A DNA stretch of 64,000 bases. Source: Carya illinoinensis. Lineage: Eukaryota > Streptophyta > Magnoliopsida > Fagales > Juglandaceae. Each line of letters opens with the position of its first letter. Within the stretch, counting starts at the first letter, position 1. Location of the stretch: contig NC_056752.1 in the NCBI RefSeq assembly GCF_018687715.1, forward strand, positions 3,410,001 to 3,474,000, in the 5' to 3' direction. Position numbers and translations under genes: made by a program. The notes under the pieces were generated by a model. It did no database searches. It had not been told where the DNA came from and saw nothing but the letters and a program-made list of their open reading frames with translations. Below are positions 49,170 to 59,600 of this stretch, one piece after another.

Positions 49170-49221
49170 TCTTTTATTAGAGAAATGAAATGTTCGTCTT
49201 TCAAAAAAAAAAATGCTATTA

Positions 49222-50436
49222 CTCTAAAAAGCACATTAAACTATGAATATAAAATAATAATGTTATATATAAGACTAAAGTGACTTGTGGAAAAATGGTG
49301 CAAAAACTACTTTTTATTTTGACGCGATTAATTTATTTTATTTTATTTTATCGAAATGGCTGCAATTTGCAATTTTGCATCCCGTGAATCAATTTTGCTA
49401 AACAGAGTTGCTAGGTACAGTCATAATATACAAGCAGCGTGTAAACGAATGTACGGAAATAATTAAAAAAAGAAAAAAAGAAAAATGAATACCTCTCTTT
49501 CTCTTTCTTCTTTCTCCTCTCTGTTTGTTTTCTAATCTCTTTCTCGCCTCTAGTTCTTCTTTCTCGCCATCTTCTTCTCCTATTTTATTTCTCTCAAACT
49601 TGTCTCCGCTGTCCTTCACCGACCCTATATCATCTTCATTTTGCCAAAACCACCCAACACCGACAAACTCTCTTTGATCTATTCCTCCCGCTCTCTCTCT
49701 CTCTCTCTGTCTCACACACACACACACACATATTTTAGTCTTCTTAGATTATTTTTTTAGTCCTGTCCATCTGCTGCTGGTTAGATTTTCTTTTCGGTGG
49801 AAAAATTTCAGGTTGGTTTTAAGATGTCCCACCATCCCATAGCATTCAATCAAAGGTTTTTTTCATCTTTTTTTTATTTGTTTTTTTGTCTTAAAACCTG
49901 GATCTTTATGGATAAGCGCAAGCGGTTAGCCGTTTGAAATGGATTTAAAGGCAAATAGATTCAACTTTTTTTATTATTCTAAAAAGTTGCCACAGCTTGC
50001 TGTCGTCTTCAACTAGGGAGGGAGCACGGAACGATATCTTCAAGACCTTTAATGGAACTTTGCACTGATACGAAGCTGAAGATCTACATTAGGAAGACGA
50101 TTCTGGGCGCATCATTTACTTTTTCTTTTCTTTTTTTCCTTCTTCTTAACTCGTCTCTCTCTCTCTCGCTCTTAGCTTTTTCTCTTAAGTCTTAAGTCTG
50201 GATCGGCCATGACGTTTGTTCCTTTAAGCACTTATTAAATGACAACGAACAAAAGTAAAGAGATATCGAAAAAGAGAGGAGAGAGAATTAAAAAAAATTA
50301 TTATTAAATGGCCGATTACGTGTCGTTTGTATGCGGCGCTTGCAAAAGGCATTTCCCTTTGCTAAAAGAATCATGAATTAGCTATGTTTACAGTTGGAGG
50401 CAAAGCACGTCACCTGAAGACAGACTCGTGAGAGAC
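49222..50436 (+). promoter_or_regulatory. Upstream region of the rRNA dimethyltransferase gene
   Basis: No gene is seen. The region holds pyrimidine tracts (CT)n at 49690-49709 and 50154-50169, and a (CA)9 tract at 49713-49730. It must contain the promoter and 5' UTR of the + strand gene starting at 50437, but no TATA box stands out. Pyrimidine-rich leaders are common in plastid-protein genes. Confidence 0.4.
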
Positions 50437-50635
50437 ATGACCACTGGACATCTTTCGCTCCACTCTCTCCCTCCACTATCTCCAAGAGTAATTCTCAAAG
50501 CTCCACTCCCGAAGCATAATAGCACCTTCGGCGCACGCAGAAGAATCATTACCCCGCCGTGCATAGTCTGCTCGAACAGAGGCCAAAGACAAAGCCAAAG
50601 CCGAAGCCGAAGCCGAAGCCAAGACGACTACCATG
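50437..50635 (+). CDS. PFC1: Exon 1a of the dimethyltransferase gene (transit peptide)
   Basis: The ATG at 50437 starts [20 protein letters not shown], poor in acidic and rich in Ser, Arg and Pro residues. It ends QDDYH at the retrotransposon boundary. A run of AAGCCGAAGCC repeats codes for alternating Ser and Arg. The next codon is formed by G from 50635 and CC after the element at 56154-56155. It then reads [19 protein letters not shown] to the donor at 56210. The DDYH...KSLGQ context is what PFC1 orthologues have before the HYMLN start of exon 2. The duplicated CCATG (50631-50635, 56149-56153) is counted once. Confidence 0.85.
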
Positions 50636-53600
50636 TGTAATGTTCTTGATCTTACAACAATCAAGAACATACTGTAACCCTCGAATGCGAAACTCAGAAA
50701 TGTAGCAACACAGACACAGAACTCAGTTAACCACATACACAGAACACGAATCAAGAATGAATTGAATGCAAGATTCCCTACTTGAATCTTGACAAGGAAT
50801 TTTCAAGGAATTCCCAACCTCCAAATTGCATTAAAGCTCAAGATTCCAGATACCATTTACACAGGCCATGCACTGCTTTTATAACCGCAGTACATAAAGA
50901 CTCAAAATGCAAGACTACAATATAAAACGAACTCACAATCTCTGAAATTGAAACGCACCGTATCGCTACACAGCTTTAATGAACTAAACAACACATACAA
51001 ACAAAACACAACGTATTACTAAAAATGCAACTACAAGTCGTCGAGCTTTCCTTGGCAGTTAAATCTGTTACAGCCTCTTCACTCCCGCTGCTGCTGATCT
51101 GCACACAGTCCTCTTCACCTCTTCATGATCTCGCCCCCAAGCACCCGTGACAATCTCCTCCTCTTCAAGAGCCTTGCCCCCAAGGCACCCGTGACACTTT
51201 ACAACACCGTGCCTACTAAATGAGGGTATAAAGACCTCAGTTTGTACAATAATTCCCAAGAATTATTCTCCATATCAGCACCTACCCATTTCACTAATAC
51301 TTCGGTGACAGCATGGTTACCTACTTTCTTCATTCTCCTCTCCATAATCTTTTCAGGTTCAGGCTGAATCACCCCTTCATCATCAACAGGAGGAAGTGTA
51401 GACAAGGGAACAATGTGCTCCCCTACTTTTTTCTTTAAGCAAGATACATGGAATACTGGATGAATTCTTGATGAGGATGGTAACTGCAGTTTATAAGCAA
51501 CTGAACCTATCTTTTGACTGACTTGAAAGGGGCCATAGAACCGAGGGGCTATTTTCATGTTATGCCTCATAGCCACTGATTTTTGTCTATAAGTTTGAAG
51601 TTTCAAAAACACCCAATCTCCAACCTCAAAGTTTCTCTCTGATCTTTTTCCTATCAGCATACAATTTCATTCGATTTTGAGCTTTAATCAAATTCTCCCT
51701 CAGTAATGACAGCAACTGTTCTCTAGATTTTAATTGCTGGTCAACAGCAGCATTTGCAGTAGTGCCTGCTACATACGACAGCAACCTGGGGTGTGGCATG
51801 CCATATAATGCCTGAAATGGAGTCATGCCTGTGGAGGCATGCACAGTTGTGTTGTAATGCCATTCAGCTAAGGGAAGCCAAGTACTCCAATTATTTGGTG
51901 TAGAGCCACTGTATGCCCTCAAGTATGCTTCAACAGCCTTGTTCAAAGACTCAGCTTGTCCATCAGTTTGAGGATGGTAAGCTGAACTCATAGTTAAGAG
52001 AGTGCTCTGCATCTTAAAAAGCTTCTGCCAAAATGAACTTGTAAAAACAACATCACGATCTGATACAATTGTCTGAGGCAGACCATGCAACTTGAAAACA
52101 CCAGAGAAAAAAATTTCTGCAACCTTAGATGCTGTATATGGATGAGCCAAAGGAAAGAAATGACCATACTTGGTCAATCGATCTACCACTGTAAAAATAA
52201 CTGTCATGCCTTTAGAAGAAGGAAGGCCTTCAATAAAGTCCATATCTATATCTAGCCAAGGATTCTGAGGAATAGGTAAGGGCTGAAGCAACCCTGTAGG
52301 TAAAGTATTTTCAAATTTGTTGACTTGACAAACTTGGCATTCTTTCACCAACCTTCGTATATCCCTTCTCATGCCAGGCCAAAAAAAATCAAACTTAGCC
52401 CTCTGTAGAGTCTTATGATACCCCACATGCCCCGCCTCTGGACTGTAGTGTATATACTGCAACACTTGTTTCTGAAATGCTGAACCAGGAACAATCACAA
52501 TCTTGCCATTTTTCAGAAGTAGGCCTTGCTGCAATGAAAATCCTCCTGAGGTCTGTTCTCCTTTCTATAGTGCCTCAATCAACTGAGTAACATGAGAAGA
52601 CTCTAGGTAACTTTGCTTCAACTCTGTTATCCACACAGGTGTTGGAAAAGAGATTAATGCCAAAGTAGCAGACTCATCTTCCATCTTTCTTGAAAGTGCA
52701 TCAGCTACTTTGTTGTCCCTACCTCTTTTATATTCAACCTTAAAATCATAACCCATAAGCTTGGAGATCCACTTATGTTGAGCTTCTGTAGCTATCTTCT
52801 GCTCCAACAAGTGTTTTAAGGCCTGCTGGTCAGTCTTGATCTTGAATGGCTGACCCAATAAGTATGGTCTCCATTTACCCACTGCACTCACAAGTGCTAA
52901 AAACTCTTTTTCATATGTGGATAAGAGTAAGGCCTTACCCTTAAATGCTTTACTAAAATAAGCAATGGGTTGATTGTTCTGCATTAACATAGCTCCTAAC
53001 CCAATTCCAGATGCATCACACTCAATGGAAAACTCTTGAGAAAAATCTGGCAGTTTCAAAACTGGTGGTTTGAGCTACAGCATTTTTGAGGTGGACAAAG
53101 CTGTTTCAGCTGCTTCAGTCCAAGTAAAAGAGTTCTTTTTCAACAACAATGTCAATGGAGCAGCTATAGAACCATAATTTTTGATAAACTTCCTATAATA
53201 ACCAGTTAGGCCTAAAAACTCTCGTAAAGCCTCAACTGTTTTAGGAAGGGGCCACTCTAGCATGGCTAAAATCTTGGTAGGATCTACTTTAACACCCTCA
53301 CCAGAAATAATATGGCCTAAATAGTCAACCTCCATAACTCCAAATCTACATTTAGACCTCTTAGCAAACAATGTATGTTGCTGTAAAACAGATAGAACTG
53401 TTTTCAAATGCTCCAAGTGTTGATTTAAATCTTGGCTGTAAACCAAGATATCATAAAAAAAAACCAGGACAAACTTTCGAAGGAAAGGCTTGAATACATG
53501 ATTCATTAATCCTTGAAAGGTATCAGGTGCATTAGTAAGCCCAAAAGGCATTACTAAAAACTCATAATGGCCTTCATGAGTTCTAAAAGCTGTTTTGGGA

Positions 53601-56600
53601 ATATCTTCTTCTTTCACTCTAATTTGATGATAACCTGATCTTAAATCAAGTTTAGAAAAATACTTTGCTCCATAAAGCTCATCAAGAAGCTCATCAATCA
53701 CAGGGATTGGAAACTTATCCTTGATAGTTTCCTTATTGAGGGATCGGTAGTCCATGCACATCCTCCATGTACCATCAGCTTTTTTCACAAGGAGGACAGG
53801 TGAAGAAAAAGGGCTTTGGCTTGGCCTAATTACCCCATTAGTCAACAAATCTCGCACAATTTTCTCAATTTCTGTTTTTTGGTAGTGAGGGTATCTATAA
53901 GGTCTCACAGAAATTGGGGTAGTGCCATCTTTTAAAACAATTTGATGATCAAATTGTCTAGGTGGAGGTAACCCAACTGGTTCCTCAAAAGCACCTTTAT
54001 ACTGTTGTAAAACTTCTTCCACTGCTGGTAAGAGCTGCTGCTTTTTAGTGTTATCTTGAACAACAAGTTGCAATAACCAACCTTACTGTCCAATGAAGGA
54101 AGATTTCATCATATGCACCCCTGCCTCTACTTGCAGTTTCTCAGTTAATAATCCCTGCAACAACAACTCCTTATCACCCACTTTAAACTGCATTGACATA
54201 TTCGAAAAATCCCATTGAATAGGTTCCAAAGTTCTGAGCCATTGAACACCTAGTACAATGTCACAGCCCCCAAGGTTAGTACATGAAAAGGAACCCTGAA
54301 CTTAGTCCCTTGCACACTAATTATTTCTTCACATCTCCCACTACTTATTATTCTAGTGCCATTAGCTACTTTCACCTGCAAACTCCTATCTTCAATAACC
54401 TTCAGATTGGCAGCTTGTACTACCACTGGATCTAAGAAATTGTGAGTGCTTCCTGAATCCACCAAGATTTCACAAGAGAATGACCCAATTTTTCCTACCA
54501 ACTTCATAGCATTACTGCTCATGCAACCTGAAATTGCATGAATAGACACCTCTAGTTCCTCAAAACTTTTCTGCACTAATCCCTTAGATTCTGGCAGCAA
54601 CTGTTCTACATCCTCTCCCACATTATCAAGCATTTCCTGATCCTTACCATTTTCACCATGGAGAAAGTACACCTTAGGTTTTTTACAAATATGGCTGGGG
54701 TTCCATTTTTCTTCACAATGGAAACACAACCCTTTCTTTCTTTTCTCATCTATGTGAGTAGAGTTGACCTTCTTAAAAGGAAACCAACCCTTCAGATCTT
54801 TATTAAGCCCATCGACAGGCTTTTCACTATTAATTGGCCATTTATCAGCAAAGTAACTATTTTGCCTCCAAGACTTCCTTGTAGACAAAACATATTCTTC
54901 TTGCAATTTAGCTAGGCCAAAAGCAACCCCAAGATTCAAGGGATTGAACATCTTCACAGGAATTCTGATTTCATCCTTCAACCCACTAATGAAACAACTC
55001 ATCTTGTGCCTTTCGGATAAACCTTTCAACCTATTTGCCAATGCCTCAAACTGAGCTGTATACAAACTAATAGATGTAGTTTGTTTTAACCTTGTTAAAG
55101 CTTCCATTGGATCATCAAAAGCTGATGGTCCAAATCTTGCTTGTAAAGACACCACTAATGACTCCCAAGAATTAAAGAGGCCTAATTCTAAGACATTTTG
55201 ATACCACACCAATGTCTCTCCTTCCATGTGGTGAAATGCCACCATCAACTTCTGATGGAAGGGAATTTGGAAACAATAAAAGTATCGGTTGGCCTTGAAA
55301 ATCCAACCAGCAGGGTCATTTCCACTAAAACGTGGAAATTCGAGTCTAACACTTCTCTGAAAAACAGTTCTGTCACCATTATTCCTTGGTTCACCAGACA
55401 CTTCGCTTTCTCTAAAAGAATTGACATTAAGAGATTCAACTAAAGAACTCAACATATTCGACATGTGATCTACCTTTTCAGTTATTCCCGAGATTGTTTG
55501 ATGATGTTGATCCAATTGCTTCTGAACCACTTCCTGTTGTTTTTGATATTCTTCTATTTGAATTTTCAACGCTGCACGTGTTCCTTCAGCCATTGCTACG
55601 AATTGTAAGGATCGACTACTACTGATACCACTTGTAACGTTCTTGATCTTACAACAATCAAGAACTTACTGTAACCCTCGAATGCGAAACTCAGAAATGC
55701 AGCAACACAAACACAAAACTCAGTTAACCACAGACACAGAACACGAATCAAGAATGAACTGAATGCAAGATTCCCTACGTGAATCTTGACAAGGAATTTT
55801 CGAAGAATTCCCAACCTCCAATTGCATTAAAGCTCAAGATTCCAGATACCATTTACACAGGCCATGCACTGCTTTTATACCCGCAGTACATGAAGACTCA
55901 AAACGCAAGACTACAATATAAAACGCACTCACAATCTCTGAAATTGAAACGCACCGTATCGCTACACAGCTTTAATGAACTAAACAACACATACAAACAG
56001 AACGCAACGTATTACTAAAAATGCAACTACAAGTCGTCGAGCTTTCCTTGGCAGTTAAATCTATTACAGCCTCTTCACTCCCGCTGCTGCTGATCTGCAC
56101 ACAGTCCTCTTCACCTCTTCATGATCTCGCCCCCAAGCACCCGTGACACCATGCCACTCACAAAGCTCTCAACTCCAAAGGCCGCACCCCAAGGAAATCT
56201 CTTGGCCAGGTCCTCCCCCATATTCCATCTACTCCACTTTTTACTTTTTCCGACAAAATTTAAACGAATTTCCCTAAATCTTTCGTCTTTGTTTGGTTCC
56301 CGAGAAAATGTTATTATAAATGACAATTCCAAACGCTTCCTTTGTAGATGTAGCAGAAAGATGAGAGAATTCAAGATAATTTAATTTCTTAGTGATTTCG
56401 CCTAAAATTATGCTTGTCCGGTAACGTAGTTGTTTGGTGTTAACTCTCGATTCGAGAAAATTTCCCAATGAATGAGTTTCTGTGACTGCAGCATTATATG
56501 TTGAATAATGAGATCAATGAGCAGCTTGCGAGTGCGGCCAATGTTGAAGAAGGCGATGTGGTGCTAGAAATTGGGCCCGGGACGGGCTCTTTGACTAACG

Positions 56601-59600
56601 TTCTCATCAATTCCGGTGCCATTGTTCTTGCCATTGAAAAGGTTTGTTCGTTAAAAACCAATGCTTGGTCTTTAGCTCCACTCATCTACTCTATAAGAAG
56701 GAACGTTGCAAAATTTTGAGCGTACATGCATGTGCTTGGTTGCACATGCTTTCCTTGGCTTGTAATGCAATTAGCATTATCATAAGCCTAATACGTAAGC
56801 AAGCAAGCATGAGACAAATATGTCTTGCAAGTAACTACAGAAAATCTATTTATTCGGATAGAAATCCTTCCCTTTGCCTCAAGATTGACCTTTTGGTCTG
56901 ATATAGCACACTTGTTAGTGAAAAGGTTAAATTATAATGCTATTCCGAAATTGTTTGACTTTTGATAAGAGTATTGTTTGTGAAAAAAATGTGAGGGTGA
57001 TGGAATGAGAAATTCTTTTTCTTCTATATTGATTCCATAGACTTACTTTGTACATTTTTCATGATCTTTAGGATCCCCACATGGCTGCTATTGTGAGTGA
57101 AAGATTTGCAAGCACAGACAGGTTGAAGGTAAAGTATGACTTTCGTGATCGCTTAAGCTGTAAATAGTATTGATATATTCTCACTGGTTTCTCCTGGCAG
57201 AGACGCACGTATCTTTTTCTCCAAAGCATTAAAATAATTTGGCTCAATTAACTCAAATGGTAACAATTTTAATGCATCTTACAGTTTGCACTATGGGAAG
57301 TGCTTTTGGACTGTAATAGTTAAACAAAATTGAAGAAAGCATGAGAACAATGTTGTTTCACCTCTTTCATTCTACAGCAAGTCTTTCCCAAAATGCTTTT
57401 TGAAGTAATTTTTCTGCAAGTTAGAAGTTATAAATTGAAGTTTGGTATCAATTTCCAATCCACCATATACTTGAATTGTTACCTTATGCATATGCGTCTT
57501 TGGAAAAACCAGAGAATGTTGTGTATTATAGTTGTGTATACAATTAATGTAGCTGAAAACGTTTTTGTTGACAGAACTTAAGCAGTGTCAGGTAGGAATT
57601 AACGATTTACAATCTTCAATGAATGACTCTAGATGGCTACGTGAAGAATTAATCATTTAAACTCTTCAGTGTCCAGTAGAAAGGTTTTTATGTTTCCCTT
57701 ATGACTGAATTGTTGGTATTTTTCACTTAGATTTCCATGTGTATGGTAAAGTGCCCGATGTCATTTTAACTGTCAGCATTCTATGTGGATACTTAATGGG
57801 TTTATGCATATTTTTTGTGCGAGATCCTATGTTTTCTCATTGTCAATTATATGTTGTCGATGATGTTGACTGCTTTAATTGAACTGTGTAGGTTTTGAAG
57901 GAAGACTGTGTGAAATGTCACATTCGCTCCCATATGTTGTCTTTTTTGGGAAGCATAAAGTCGTTGAATCATTCAAAATCAAGATATGCAAAAGTGAGAA
58001 TCCTACTTTTATGTACGCTAGTTACATAATTATGCAATGCATGGGAATAACTAGATATTAAATGAAAAATAATACTTGTAACTAATTTAGCATGACCTTG
58101 AGCCATTATGGAATAGATAGAACTTTTCAAAGAGTGTCAATGTCAGTACCTTGATATCTATAATTTTGGTTGAGCACATTGATCTTCTCTCATCTTGCTT
58201 TCCTTTATTTCTATATAAGTGATGGAGACCTCACAAACTCTACTGAAGTCGAGAGAGACCAAGAATTATTTATATAATGTGCCAAAATAACCTAACTATC
58301 AAGAGTCATATCTAACTTATAGACTCATTAACTTAAAATGCAATGACCTATATACATACATTACTTGCAAAAATAAAAAGGTGTGAGTTGAAAAACCAAA
58401 AAGATGTGCTTAGAAAACTTAAACACTACTAACATTAAATGAAAATTATTAATTTAATTAGATATATTATTTTACTTTTGAAAACTTTGACTTAATTAAA
58501 TATATCAGCAAACATTATTTAATAACATGATGAGGGAGTGGGTGATAATAGGCATGCTTTCAAAATTACATATTGCAGTAGTTTTAATTTTTATTTGATA
58601 ACATAATAGGGGATTGGATGATGTGGCTGAACTGGAGTAAAGCTTCGTGCTTCCAAAATTATAGTTTGTGTGATTTCAACATGATCTTGAATTTTTATTC
58701 ACTAACATAATAGAGTGGAAGATGTGCTGGACAGTAGAAAAGCTCCATGCTTCCTAAGTTCTATATTAAAATTTTATTTCACCAAACCCCCAGGCCTTGG
58801 GCTTGAGGGTACGCTCCCCCTAGGTCTAAGGTTCAAATCCCCTTGGGTGCAAACAATCTCTAGGGCCGGTCGGACTGGGAGATTTTTCCCTTTAATTACC
58901 CGAGGTACACTTGCAAGAAACTCCTTGCCAAGGACCTGTGCACCCCCAGGATTAGTCGGGACACTGTTCTTGACAGTGGACACCCAGTGCCAATAAATAA
59001 ATAAATAATTATTTCACCATGATCTTGAACGTGATCTCTAGTTGCTTTTGATTCATTAAAAGAACTGCATTTTCAATACCAAGAGGAAATGGATGCACAA
59101 CCTGTCTGTTTAGCATAGAGTGTTAAATCCATTGCAGTTGTTCAGACTGGATGCACAATTAGTCAATTCCCTTTGTATGTGTCCAAGACGATACGGTGCA
59201 CTTTTGTGTGTGTGTGCATTTTAACCTCTGCTCCAACTTCAAGTAAACACTAAAAAAAGAATAAAAGTTTGTTGTTCGCATCATATATTTATATATATAT
59301 ATATAACAATCTGTATAAGTTTGTTGTTTGTAGGTTGTCTCCAATATACCCTTTAATATTAGTACAGACGTAGTGGAACTGCTTCTTCCAATGGGTGATA
59401 TTTTTTCGGAAGTTGTTCTTCTACTCCAGGTTAGTATTCCCTTTTATTTTCCTGTCTAGTATTCGGGTAGGTGTTGCATTTCTCTGATAGTTACTCTAAG
59501 AAGATTTGAGCTCATGATTAGATTTATTTTCAGGAGGAGACAGCAGTGCGCTTGGTGGAATCGTCCTTGCGGACATCAGATTACCGACCGATCAATTTCT

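Larger units (their letters stand above)
43176..49211 (+). mobile_element. 5'-truncated L1-type LINE with nested insertion
   Basis: AATGCTATTA at 43166-43175 and 49212-49221 forms a target duplication around the block, which ends in an A-tract. ORF2 parts follow in order. First is the endonuclease C-terminal half (ICIGDFNEIL at about 43212, KERLDRGLANATWKLKF in another frame). Then come the RT start (SPGPDGFPAHFYQ), the rest of the RT after a nested element (FRPISLCNVSYKIVAKVLAN, TDDSLIFCKA), the zf-RVT region (SVRSAYHL...FIWRACNEALP) and RNase H (48708-49169). Stops and frameshifts are frequent, so it is dead. Without the nested 2.2 kb it is about 3.8 kb. Confidence 0.9.
50636..56148 (-). 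mobile_element. Complete Ty3/gypsy chromovirus with two LTRs and CCATG target duplication
   Basis: LTRs lie at 50636-51152 (3' LTR) and 55633-56148 (5' LTR), with TG...CA ends. The 5-bp duplication CCATG is at 50631-50635 and 56149-56153. Reading on the minus strand it has a PBS matching initiator tRNA-Met, gag-protease, reverse transcriptase, RNase H, integrase, chromodomain and a polypurine tract, the order of Ty3/gypsy chromoviruses (Reina/Tekay-like by the gag CFHCEEKW box and the chromodomain). By eye the LTRs differ at about 17 positions plus one indel, roughly 3%, so insertion is fairly recent. Several stops and frameshifts in pol make the copy non-autonomous. Confidence 0.95.

Noticed and set aside
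49398..49727. 109-codon minus-strand ORF upstream of the dimethyltransferase gene
   Set aside because: It is a translation of CT and CA microsatellites and has no protein signature.
51153..51197. Alternative inner edge of the 3' LTR at 51197
   Set aside because: The second CACCCGTGACA is not present in the 5' LTR, and the polypurine tract abuts the first copy at 51152.
56121..56384. 87-codon ORFs on both strands around exon 1b
   Set aside because: They run from the LTR end across exon 1b into intron 1 out of the gene's frame; splice sites and homology support 56154-56209 only.
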